Part shown: positions 44,722 to 53,112 of the stretch, in pieces
Position numbering within the stretch: the first letter of the stretch is position 1
Layout of the letters: each line of letters starts with the position of its first letter
Origin: Desulfurococcales archaeon
Lineage (GTDB): Archaea > Thermoproteota > Thermoprotei_A > Sulfolobales > Acidilobaceae
Direction: 5' to 3'
Assembly (NCBI GenBank): GCA_015521115.1
Contig: WAOT01000021.1
Span: 1 to 59,390 of the forward strand
Length of the DNA stretch: 59,390 nucleotides
Program-made: the position numbers and the translations under genes
Notes under the pieces: model-generated
Told to the model about the DNA's origin: nothing
Seen by the model: only the letters and a program-made list of their open reading frames with translations
Databases searched by the model: none

Positions 44722-45411
44722 ATGAGGAATAGTGGAAAAATACTAGCGGCCATAGTACTGATCACCATCATCACCAGCTTATCCATAACCGTTCAGCCGG
44801 TCTCTGCCTCCTCCCAGCAGAACCCCCAAAGCCTATACCCATGCTCGACATGCCATCAGAGGCTCAAGGTAAACGCGGATATAAACTACAGCTGGTACCA
44901 CGGAGTGGATCTAAGGAGTGGTGCGCATAAGGGGTTGATGTGCTCCAACTGCCATAACCCCGAGTCAGCAATGATGGAGCTACGAGGCAACATCTCCCTG
45001 GCAATTCTTGGAGTCCATAACAGGAGCCAGCTAATGGCTGACAACCTCCTCTGTGCCCAGTGCCATGCTAAGATCTACAAGGACTACCTTCTAGGTGCAC
45101 ACGGAAATAGGACTTTCGACTGCCCCAACGGCCAAGCAATAGAGGTCAAGGGGTACAAAGGGGTCAAGTGGGTCTACCATATATGTGACGACTACACAAA
45201 GCTCAAGCAGAAGCCTGCAAGGGCATGCGTAGAATGCCACAACCCCCACGACCCAACATACTATGCTATAAGCATACTACCACCCCCAGAGGGGAGGGTT
45301 CCTCCCCCCGACGAGTCCTCCATAACTTATGGTGGCATAGCAGTCCTAGTCACAGGACTAGTCCTCATCGCCGCAAGCCACTTCGTATATAAGAAGGAGC
45401 ATATGGGGTGA
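44722..45411 (+). CDS. Tetrahaem cytochrome c, membrane-anchored
   Basis: 229 residues. Signal peptide 7-30, four CxxCH sites at Cys 41, 74, 111 and 169, then a C-terminal helix near 203-222 with basic YKKEHMG tail, so the haem domain faces outward. Extra Cys134 and Cys155 could form a disulfide. It resembles NrfB/NapC-linked electron carriers by role rather than by clear sequence match. First of four tightly spaced genes: 7 nt to the Fe-S gene, which overlaps the NrfD gene, which overlaps the monohaem gene. Confidence 0.85.
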   Translation: MRNSGKILAAIVLITIITSLSITVQPVSASSQQNPQSLYPCSTCHQRLKVNADINYSWYHGVDLRSGAHKGLMCSNCHNPESAMMELRGNISLAILGVHNRSQLMADNLLCAQCHAKIYKDYLLGAHGNRTFDCPNGQAIEVKGYKGVKWVYHICDDYTKLKQKPARACVECHNPHDPTYYAISILPPPEGRVPPPDESSITYGGIAVLVTGLVLIAASHFVYKKEHMG

Positions 45412-45418
45412 GGGGCAA

Positions 45419-46471
45419 ATGGTGGAGGGCAACGGTAAGAAAATACAGGAGGGTAAGGTTGACGAGAAGAGGAGGATGGCGATAAAGATAGCGGGCCTTG
45501 CAGCACTCCTCTCCACAATCGACTTCGCAGTATTTGATAAGGAAGAGTTTAAGAAGATGCTGAAAAAGGTGGGACTAGACGATATCCTGAACGTTGCAGA
45601 AGCGAGGGAGGGGTTAGGCCATTACGAGGAGAGGGCTAAGAAGAAGGAGGAAGAGCTCAAGAATCTCTGCATGGCCGCGGCTGATAAAATATGTAGCGAG
45701 AAGGGCTTCGCCAGTGCCGACTGCCTCCTAGCGAAGAAGAAGTGCTCAAAGATAACGGTCAAGGCGACACCGCCCGACCCTAACAAGAGGTACGCCATGG
45801 CCCTAGACCTCGATAAATGCATAGGGTGCAGGAGGTGTGAGTACGCCTGTGTAATGGAGAACAACACCCTGAGAAACGCGGGCATGGACTGGATACACAT
45901 ATACGAGATGGACAGAGAGGGCCTCTCAGACCTAGAAGGTGCTAGAGACGACTACACAGTAGCGCCCAAGAAGGGGAAGGTATATGTACCAGTAGCTTGT
46001 ATGCACTGTGAGAACCCGCCCTGTACAATGGTGTGCCCAGTAAAGGCCACATGGAAAGAGAAAGACGGTATAGTGGTAGTTGACTATGACAAGTGTATAG
46101 GCTGTAAGTACTGCGTAGTAGCATGCCCATACGGTGCAAGGAGGTTCAACCTATTCCCACCAAAGCTTGACCCACTAGATCTCAACCCCAACATGCACAT
46201 CCTAGGCAACATACCAAGGCCCGTGCACGTGGTAGAGAAGTGTACATGGTGTGTCCAGAGGACTAGAGACGGTGGAGTCCCGGCGTGTGTGGAGGCATGC
46301 CCTGTCGGCGCTAGGGTCTTTGGAGACCTCAAAGACCCCAACAGCCCTATAAGGAGGGTAATAGAAGAGTATGGCGTTTTCGTGCTGAAGCCAGAGGCGG
46401 GGACGAACCCCAGGTTCTTCTACTTCTTCAGCGGAGCTAAGACGCCCCGCAAGGAGGGAGGTGGTAAGTGA
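45419..46471 (+). CDS. Four-cluster ferredoxin subunit (NrfC/PsrB/DmsB-like)
   Basis: 350 residues. Four [4Fe-4S] sites: CIGCRRCEYACVMENN near 135, CMHCENPPCTMVCP near 195, CIGCKYCVVACPYG near 222, and CTWCVQRTRDGGVPACVEACP near 275. The N-terminus has KRRMAIKIAGLAALL, a weak twin-arginine signal, compatible with the TatAC genes nearby. An unusual Cys-rich helical insert (C-x7-C-x9-C-x6-C, about 83-109) precedes the first cluster. The protein would pass electrons between the NrfD-type membrane subunit and the cytochromes. Confidence 0.9.
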   Translation: MVEGNGKKIQEGKVDEKRRMAIKIAGLAALLSTIDFAVFDKEEFKKMLKKVGLDDILNVAEAREGLGHYEERAKKKEEELKNLCMAAADKICSEKGFASADCLLAKKKCSKITVKATPPDPNKRYAMALDLDKCIGCRRCEYACVMENNTLRNAGMDWIHIYEMDREGLSDLEGARDDYTVAPKKGKVYVPVACMHCENPPCTMVCPVKATWKEKDGIVVVDYDKCIGCKYCVVACPYGARRFNLFPPKLDPLDLNPNMHILGNIPRPVHVVEKCTWCVQRTRDGGVPACVEACPVGARVFGDLKDPNSPIRRVIEEYGVFVLKPEAGTNPRFFYFFSGAKTPRKEGGGK

Positions 46472-47730
46472 TGGCGGAGAGGGGAGGAAAGGGAACCCTC
46501 TATGAGGCCGTAGAGACGTTCATCTACGTATTCAGGGAGGGGCTCAAGGGTAGTAGAGCATACAAAATGTTCCTACTAGGGCTTGGAGTAATGGCGGCCT
46601 ACGGCATCTACCTCTGGGTCTTCGTACAGCACGCGCCAATCTTCCTGGGCTCCGACAAGGGAGGCCTCTACATGACAGGCGTCAACGAGGACGTACCATG
46701 GGGGCTATACATATCGTTCTTTACACTCTGGGTCGGGATCGCAGCGTCTGCAGTAATATTCAGCTTCATAGGATACGTCTTCGGGGACAAAGACTTCAAG
46801 AAGATCATCCCCTTCGCTGAGGCACAGGCCGTTATAGCACTTATAATAACAATATGGGGCATAGTCGCAAACCTAGGCCGCCCGGAGAGAGCACTCGTAA
46901 GGCTCCCCAGGTTCGAGAACCTAAGGAGCATGCTAGACTGGGACTTCTTCGTGATCATGACCTACATGACGTTGAACGCCATAATGTACCTATACACGGT
47001 TCACAGATACAGGAAGGGGCTAGCGATACCTTGGAACGCCATCGTAGTGTACATGATTATCTCGTCACCCTTCGCCATAGGAATCCACACAGTAACAGCA
47101 TTCATTTTCCACGCGCTCACAGCAAGGCCAGCCCTCAACTCGGCACTACTAGCTCCAAGGTTCATCGCAACAGCGTTCGCCAGCGGACCAGCACTCCTAC
47201 TGCTAGTCCTCTACATACTAGAGAAGTACACTAAGGAGTTCACAGTACCTCTAAGGGTATACAGGATAACACTGAACGTGATAGCGATATCACTAACAAC
47301 AGGCCTATTCTTCACACTAGCAGAGGCCCATGAGGCGTTCTGGTACACCACTGAGCCCCTCAAAAGACACCAGCTGGAGGCGACGTTCTACGGCGGTGTG
47401 ATAAACATTGTGACATTCCTAATGTGGCTTTGGATTGCGCTCGGCACTGCGGCCGTGCTATTGAGTATGGTTCCCTCTATGAGGAGGAGTAAAGGCTCGA
47501 TTGCGTATATAGCTGCCCTCACCTTCATAGCAGTCTTTGCGGAGAAGACGCTTGCCACGGTCATACCGGGCTTCATAATAAACCCGATGAACGTCCCAGC
47601 AACCTACCACATAACCCCTATGGAGGTCTTCGTGGGGATAGGTATACACGCTACACTCCTGATTCTTTACGCGATCCTCGTGAAAGCCTATTTCTACACC
47701 CTTAGAGTGAAGGGGGGTGATGTAGTGTGA
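46471..47730 (+). CDS. NrfD/PsrC-family quinol-interacting membrane subunit
   Basis: 419 residues with about nine membrane helices, as in NrfD/PsrC. Polar residues in helices (VPWGLYISFFTLWVG near 70-85, NLGRPERA near 130, HTVTAFIFHA near 210) are those that line the quinone site in the family. ATG 46471 overlaps the Fe-S stop (TGATG) and is 6 nt after ggaggtgg, so GTG 46468 is less likely. With the Fe-S subunit it forms a membrane module oxidising or reducing quinol. Confidence 0.9.
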   Translation: MAERGGKGTLYEAVETFIYVFREGLKGSRAYKMFLLGLGVMAAYGIYLWVFVQHAPIFLGSDKGGLYMTGVNEDVPWGLYISFFTLWVGIAASAVIFSFIGYVFGDKDFKKIIPFAEAQAVIALIITIWGIVANLGRPERALVRLPRFENLRSMLDWDFFVIMTYMTLNAIMYLYTVHRYRKGLAIPWNAIVVYMIISSPFAIGIHTVTAFIFHALTARPALNSALLAPRFIATAFASGPALLLLVLYILEKYTKEFTVPLRVYRITLNVIAISLTTGLFFTLAEAHEAFWYTTEPLKRHQLEATFYGGVINIVTFLMWLWIALGTAAVLLSMVPSMRRSKGSIAYIAALTFIAVFAEKTLATVIPGFIINPMNVPATYHITPMEVFVGIGIHATLLILYAILVKAYFYTLRVKGGDVV

Positions 47731-48392
47731 GGCTCAAGGTGTTAGCTATACTCGCCCTCATAGTAGCCCTAGTCCCATACGCCCTAACCGGGCTGACACA
47801 GCCGACCGAGGAACAGGCTAGGCAAGCCTTTGACAATAGTGGGTGCAAGTCATGTCACACCTGGGATGATCTGGTTGACTGGGTGACGACCTCAGCCCAG
47901 ACCTATGGTAGTCTAGACGAGGCTGCACAAGATCTCGGGTACTCCAGCTTCGACGACCTAATGCAGACCATGAAGGGATATGCCGAGGCCTCGGGGGGCA
48001 TAACAGATGATCAGTACCAGACGATCTACCAGTACTTCCAGTACCTGTTTAACGAGACAAAGTCTCAGCAGACAACTACCACGACAACTACTACAACCAC
48101 CACCACGACAACTCAGCCTGCTACCACCACACCGCCAGCCGGAGGAAACTGCACTAGCACAGTCACCGTTACTGAGACGGTGACTACGACAGTCACTAAG
48201 ACCAAAACTGTTACCGAGACTGTCACCCACACAGAGGTTATAGTCCAGAATAACTCAAAGATCTTGGAGAGGACAGTCACAGTAACAGAGCCCCAGGCCC
48301 AGCCTCCAGCAACGCTGAAGTATTCGCCTGTTGTGGCGTTAATCCTAGTACTGGCAGGATGTGGATATTTATTATTATCAGCTAAAAAATAA
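47727..48392 (+). CDS. Monohaem cytochrome c on a Thr-rich stalk
   Basis: 221 residues. Signal peptide 1-21, one haem site CKSCH (Cys40, His44) in a small helical domain to about 110, then a run of 14 threonines and repeating TVTVTETVTTTVTKT stalk (about 113-195), and a C-terminal helix (199-216). Thr/Val stalks are typical of crenarchaeal surface proteins, probably O-glycosylated. The start is GTG, overlapping the NrfD stop by 4 nt. The stalk could let the haem domain reach from the membrane towards other cytochromes. Confidence 0.85.
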   Translation: MRLKVLAILALIVALVPYALTGLTQPTEEQARQAFDNSGCKSCHTWDDLVDWVTTSAQTYGSLDEAAQDLGYSSFDDLMQTMKGYAEASGGITDDQYQTIYQYFQYLFNETKSQQTTTTTTTTTTTTTTQPATTTPPAGGNCTSTVTVTETVTTTVTKTKTVTETVTHTEVIVQNNSKILERTVTVTEPQAQPPATLKYSPVVALILVLAGCGYLLLSAKK

Positions 48393-48393
48393 T

Positions 48394-48404
48394 ATTTTTC
48401 CTTT
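48394..48404 (+). terminator. T-rich tract ending the four-gene module
   Basis: TATTTTTCCTT begins within 2 nt of the stop of the monohaem cytochrome gene and suits archaeal T-tract termination. Confidence 0.4.
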
Positions 48405-48504
48405 AAAAACTGTTGACAGTCTTCCACTCCTAGAATTCATGATATGCTAACCAGTTATGACGTGTTAGTACGAATATTTACGGTGTCAGTAATAAATGAT
48501 GCCC

Positions 48505-48513
48505 CTATATTAT
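48505..48513 (+). promoter_or_regulatory. TATA box for the HAO-like gene
   Basis: CTATATTAT. RNA would begin near 48532, giving a leader of about 35 nt with ggggggtg (48551-48558) 8 nt before the ATG. The HAO-like gene thus probably has its own promoter. Confidence 0.45.
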
Positions 48514-48566
48514 TGTAGTAACAAGGGGGCGCGGCTCCCTCCGATGTAGAGGGGGGTGTCGTAGGC

Positions 48567-50774
48567 ATGAAGAGAGCTCTGAGCTACTTACTGCTAGCGC
48601 TTATGATACTATCACCCCTGCTAACACCCCAGCTCTTCAAGGCACACAGCACCCAGTTCACAGCTAACTCAGACATGGATAGACTCCAACAGGCCCTCCA
48701 GCTTGCAAGCCCCCAGACCCAGCAGTGTATAGAGTGTCACTTAGAGGAGACCCCCGGGATAGTATTCGACTGGCTCAACAGCAAGCACGCCTGGCACAAG
48801 CCAGCGGATGTGGCTGAGATCTATGAGGCAATAGGCTATGAGAACTACACTATAGCAGACAAGTTCCAGAACTACAACTACACGGTAGGATGCTACGAGT
48901 GTCACGGTATGTTCAAGGAGCAGAACAGGCCCGACATCGCAAGCAGTCACTTCGGCTTCCAGATAGTGGAGATAGTTACGCTCAAGGACTGTAGCCAGTG
49001 CCACATGAAGGAGGCAATGGAGATCTCATGGACAATGCACTCCTTTGCAGCACTCAACGCCCCGCTCAAGCCATGGTACGCTAAGATAGTAAAGTATGCG
49101 AAGGAGAACAACGAGACCGACACAATGCTCCCGCCAGTCTATCAGAAGACCGGCACAGGTATAGTGGACTGGCCATGGTACATGCAGTACGCTAGCAAGC
49201 TCCTCAACAACCCGAACGACCCAGAGGTACAGCAGTTCGGCACGATCTACGACTACGACTTCAAGACAATAGTGTCCCCACTATACCCTGCCAGCGGTGT
49301 GCTCAACAGTACAGGCATAATGTGGAACACCTCATATAAGAACGCTTACGTCTACCACGCATGCCTCGAGTGCCACGGTAGCCTCGTAGTCCCCTACCAG
49401 AACCAGGGCTACAGAGTACTCTACTGGGGCTGGCCTAGCAACGGTGCGGGCAGGGTAGACCCCGACGGGAGCCTTGGCACCTGTACTGCCTGCCACACAA
49501 GGCACAGCTTCAGCTTAGAGGAGGCTAGGAAGCCTGAGACCTGTGGCCAGTGCCACCTAGGCTACGACCACCCGCACATCGAGATCTACGAGCACAGCAA
49601 GCACGGTATCATATACTCAACAGAGGGTGAGAGGTGGAACTGGACAGACCTGCCATGGAGGGTTGGAGTAGACTTCAGGGCCCCAACCTGTGCGACCTGC
49701 CACATGAGCACCATAGCTGACCCCAACGGAACAATAGTCGTCTATGGCAGCCACGACCTGAGGAGCAGGATAGTATGGGACACACTCCACTTCTTCACCT
49801 TCCCCAAGCCCAAGTGGGCTGACTTCACGCAGAACGCCATAATCAAGGGAGGTAACCAGCTGAACGGTAAGGGCTTAAAGCAGAGTGGAGTCCTACCAGA
49901 AGGCTACCAGTTCAGAGTAGACCAGGCCCCACAGCCCGGCGAGCTAGCGTTCCCCAGGATTAAGAGCGTCATCTACACCGGAGAACTTAAGCAGAAGAGG
50001 GACACAATGAAGTCGGTCTGTGAGCTCTGCCACAACAGCCAGTGGGTAGACAACTACTTCACCACCTACGACCAGAACCTAATAGACTACAACGTCACCG
50101 CAAACTACGCCTTCAGCCTCCTCAAGAAAGCCTGGGATGAGGGTATTCAGGATCCGAGCAACAAGATTGACGAGTACATGGAGCTCATGTGGTACTACAT
50201 CTGGCACCACGACGGTAGGAGGTGGAGGCATGGAGCAGCAATGATGGGCCCCGACTACGCACACTGGTTCGGTATTGTTGACACCGTAATGGACAAGCTG
50301 GGAAGGATGGTGAGCTACTACCAGACGGCCCACCGTATAATAGAGCTGCAGAACGAGATCCAGCAGCTGCAGGCACAGGCAGGCAACAACACTCAGGTAC
50401 AGCAGCAGATCCAGCAGCTACAGAACCAGCTAATTCAGCTCCAGCAGAGACTACAGGCAATGGAGGCACAGATACCGCAGCTCCAGAACAACATCTCCAG
50501 CCTCAAGGCCCAGTTCGAGAACCTGGACATGAACCTATCCGAGGTGAGCCAGCAGACTGAGAACCTAAACAAGACCGTCTCAGGACTAAACGCGAACGTC
50601 ACCGCCCTACAGAACAATGTAAGCAAGATCCAGAGCACAATCGACGAGATCAGGTCAACAGCCGAGGAGGCAACGGCTAAGGCAGGAAGGGCGGGCGTGG
50701 CCCTTGGCATCGGCGTGATCGGTCTCATAATCGCCGCAATAGCCCTAGGCCTAGCGGCGAGGAAACCAGCTTAA
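48567..50774 (+). CDS. Octaheme HAO-family cytochrome with coiled coil and membrane anchor
   Basis: 735 residues, outside the membrane. Signal peptide 5-26; haem sites at Cys 54, 109, 142, 266, 306, 326, 375 and 485. The surrounding blocks match hydroxylamine oxidoreductase: ECHLEETPGIVFDW, GCYECHG, GRVDPDGSLGTCTACHTRHSF, ETCGQCHLGYDHPHIEIYEHSKHG, APTCATCHMS, and HHDGRRWRHGAAMMGPDY. Tyr564 in GPDY sits where HAO has its haem-crosslinking Tyr, as far as I recall the alignment; the usual following HWHG reads HWFG here. Then a Gln/Leu/Asn coiled coil (588-705) and one C-terminal helix (711-731). Family members either oxidise hydroxylamine/hydrazine or reduce nitrite and hydroxylamine. Confidence 0.88.
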   Translation: MKRALSYLLLALMILSPLLTPQLFKAHSTQFTANSDMDRLQQALQLASPQTQQCIECHLEETPGIVFDWLNSKHAWHKPADVAEIYEAIGYENYTIADKFQNYNYTVGCYECHGMFKEQNRPDIASSHFGFQIVEIVTLKDCSQCHMKEAMEISWTMHSFAALNAPLKPWYAKIVKYAKENNETDTMLPPVYQKTGTGIVDWPWYMQYASKLLNNPNDPEVQQFGTIYDYDFKTIVSPLYPASGVLNSTGIMWNTSYKNAYVYHACLECHGSLVVPYQNQGYRVLYWGWPSNGAGRVDPDGSLGTCTACHTRHSFSLEEARKPETCGQCHLGYDHPHIEIYEHSKHGIIYSTEGERWNWTDLPWRVGVDFRAPTCATCHMSTIADPNGTIVVYGSHDLRSRIVWDTLHFFTFPKPKWADFTQNAIIKGGNQLNGKGLKQSGVLPEGYQFRVDQAPQPGELAFPRIKSVIYTGELKQKRDTMKSVCELCHNSQWVDNYFTTYDQNLIDYNVTANYAFSLLKKAWDEGIQDPSNKIDEYMELMWYYIWHHDGRRWRHGAAMMGPDYAHWFGIVDTVMDKLGRMVSYYQTAHRIIELQNEIQQLQAQAGNNTQVQQQIQQLQNQLIQLQQRLQAMEAQIPQLQNNISSLKAQFENLDMNLSEVSQQTENLNKTVSGLNANVTALQNNVSKIQSTIDEIRSTAEEATAKAGRAGVALGIGVIGLIIAAIALGLAARKPA

Positions 50775-50790
50775 ACCCCAAACTACTAAC

Positions 50791-50795
50791 TTTTT
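50791..50795 (+). terminator. T-tract after the HAO-like gene
   Basis: TTTTT then CCCC, 17 nt after the stop. An AT-only palindrome (AATATA-T-TATATT, 50807-50819) follows, which may be the next gene's promoter region. Confidence 0.35.
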
Positions 50796-50928
50796 CCCCT
50801 GTTTAGAATATATTATATTTAAAACAGTTTTTTCTGTGGAGGTAGCCACGGGCGTCCAAGTTTTATCCTCCACTACTGTAACACTCCGTCAACAAGGGCG
50901 TCTCCCAGCATAGCGGGAGTGAGAATTC

Positions 50929-53112
50929 ATGAGCGCCAGAAAGCTGGCTCCACGGGACTCTAGGATAGTGCTGGCCCTAGGTAGAACCGCTATTGTCCTC
51001 GCCCTGGCGGTTCTAGCAGTCCCCGGCCTGAAGAGCGGTCTCGTGAGGGGGGATCCTTGGACTCCCCTCTCGTATATACTCTTAGGGGTGGGGTCTGCTC
51101 TAGCCATTATACCCTATCAGGGCTCTGACAGGAGCCGTATACGCCTAGCAGGGATCATAATCGTAGTTCTTGCAGCCTACATTGGGGTGATGCTCGGAGA
51201 GCCTGAGGTTGGTATAAGATCCTCTCTAGTGATCTCAGTCGCATCGATAGGGCTTGGCCTACTCCTTGGTGGGCCGGAGGGGCATGCACTCCTAGCCTCC
51301 CCCTCACCGGTCTTAGCCGGTTTCATCGCCTCCCGCGTATATCCAGGGCTCTCCGGGGTCGAGGGCCTCGGGTTACTAGTGGTGTCGCTAGCACCACTAA
51401 TACCAGACAGCTTGAGGGGTATGAGTGAGGGCAGGCTTACAGCTCTCTCAAGCATTATAGTATCGTTAATTAGTGCAAGCGCGTTGATAGTCTCCGGTAA
51501 ACCCTTCCTCCTCCGCCTATCACTGCTCACCATAGCACTGGGCGCGTTAGCTGCCTATAGCGAGGTCGTCGAGAATATGGCGGGTATCGGGTTCTCCGCC
51601 TTCATAGGAATGATAGCGGGCATAGCATCCTACAAGTACACTCACGACCTTACCACGATGGCGGTAGTTACGGTAGTGCTGAGTTTGGCCCTAGCCCCCA
51701 TAGCCGCACCGGCAGAGAACCGTAGTAGGAGGCTCCTCTCACTTCTAGTGCTAACGACTGTTCTACTCTCCACTCTAAGCGTCCTACCGGGTAAGACTGC
51801 GGGTGGAGGAGGCCTTGTCACTCCCGATAGTATAGATGTTAGTGTCTCAAACTCCAACCTTACCGTAAAACTCTCGGGGGCTCCGGCTGAGAGGTATGAC
51901 GAGATCCTAGCGGCAGTTGAGAACCTCTCTCAGGCAGTTGAGGGGGTTGGGGACAGGAGTGTGACTAGGCTAATACTGGAGGGCCGAGTTATAGCCCTCC
52001 CACAGCTGAACGGCATAATTGAGAACGCTACCATAATAGACTTAGAGACGGGTAGCAACGTCTCAGCACTCATAACTAACGCGAGCAACTTCCTACTGCT
52101 CAACCTGTCGAATCCGGCAATAGTCTCATATGCCGTGGGAGAGGAGAACGGGACGTACCTTCTAAGGGCCTCCATTAACGTTAAGGGCCTCCTAATACCT
52201 TGGACTCTCACAAACGGGGAGACAATCTCGCCCGTCCATAACGTGCTAATAGTGAACTTCTCGAGCCCAATGGAGTTCAAAGTGGAGACGCTAAACGGTG
52301 CATACACTATACACATATACTCTGCCGTAATAGCGTCCCCACGCCTCCTAGGTGGTAAAGGCAACATAACGAGCACGCCCTTGGGTTCACTAATGTCTGA
52401 AGCGGTCATCGGGGTGAGGAAGGGCGAGATCTGGCTACCATCGGGTTCGATCATTGGAATACCGCTAGACGTCGGTGTTGAAGGGTACAACTTATGGGTA
52501 GCGAGAGCCCAACTCCAGAAAAGCAACCCTGAAGCCTCAAAAGCAATCCAAGCGCTCCCCGAGCTAGTACTACAAAGGGGGCAACCCTCCCCTCCTACCG
52601 CTGTTGTAGCCAAGTATGTTGAGGCCGACCTTGAAGTGAATAGATCGAGGGCTTCGTGTAGAGCGAACGTTTACGCCGGTAGCGCTGAGTGCACGTGCAC
52701 GTATATGGTGAAGTCTAGGAGGATGATCTCTGCTGAGATAGCCAGCATAGACCCCCCAAGGCTAACATATAGGGAGATGGTAAACGTGAGCTACCTGAGG
52801 CTAAAGCTACTCGAGGGATCACCCCGAGACCCGTACACCCTCCTAGCTTCGGCAGCCCTGGTTGCAGGGGAAAACGGGAGTGTGGGAGAACTACTGCTGG
52901 CATACCGTTACGCGGACGTCATGGACAACGTGAGCAACATAGCAATCCCGCTCCACACAGTCCAAGACTACCCCTTCTACTCGCTAGGAGGCCTATCCCC
53001 CTGGCTAGTCCTAGCAGCCGCACTTGTATGGGTACGTGGGGAGCCTGCTATTAACCTCGGAGCCCACAGAGAGGGAGAGGCTGATAGGGGTGGAGCCGGA
53101 AATGGACAGTAA
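50929..53112 (+). CDS. Large membrane protein of unknown function
   Basis: 727 residues, no family recognised. Residues 17-285 contain eight or nine hydrophobic helices; from about 290 there is a long outer domain with many NxS/T sites, and a final hydrophobic stretch near 694-706 followed by an acidic, Gly-rich tail. Two adjacent cysteines in CTC (about residue 588) may form a disulfide. The start ATG has gagtga upstream. It follows the HAO-like gene by 154 nt and overlaps cbf5 by 11 nt. It could be a partner of the cytochromes, but only position suggests this. Confidence 0.6.
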   Translation: MSARKLAPRDSRIVLALGRTAIVLALAVLAVPGLKSGLVRGDPWTPLSYILLGVGSALAIIPYQGSDRSRIRLAGIIIVVLAAYIGVMLGEPEVGIRSSLVISVASIGLGLLLGGPEGHALLASPSPVLAGFIASRVYPGLSGVEGLGLLVVSLAPLIPDSLRGMSEGRLTALSSIIVSLISASALIVSGKPFLLRLSLLTIALGALAAYSEVVENMAGIGFSAFIGMIAGIASYKYTHDLTTMAVVTVVLSLALAPIAAPAENRSRRLLSLLVLTTVLLSTLSVLPGKTAGGGGLVTPDSIDVSVSNSNLTVKLSGAPAERYDEILAAVENLSQAVEGVGDRSVTRLILEGRVIALPQLNGIIENATIIDLETGSNVSALITNASNFLLLNLSNPAIVSYAVGEENGTYLLRASINVKGLLIPWTLTNGETISPVHNVLIVNFSSPMEFKVETLNGAYTIHIYSAVIASPRLLGGKGNITSTPLGSLMSEAVIGVRKGEIWLPSGSIIGIPLDVGVEGYNLWVARAQLQKSNPEASKAIQALPELVLQRGQPSPPTAVVAKYVEADLEVNRSRASCRANVYAGSAECTCTYMVKSRRMISAEIASIDPPRLTYREMVNVSYLRLKLLEGSPRDPYTLLASAALVAGENGSVGELLLAYRYADVMDNVSNIAIPLHTVQDYPFYSLGGLSPWLVLAAALVWVRGEPAINLGAHREGEADRGGAGNGQ

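Noticed and set aside
46468-46470. GTG start of the NrfD-like gene
   Set aside because: The adjacent ATG at 46471 has better spacing to ggaggtgg.
48070-48240. Tandem repeat or CRISPR-like array in the monohaem cytochrome gene
   Set aside because: The repeats are ACN/GTN codons of a Thr/Val stalk in an intact reading frame, with no spacer structure.
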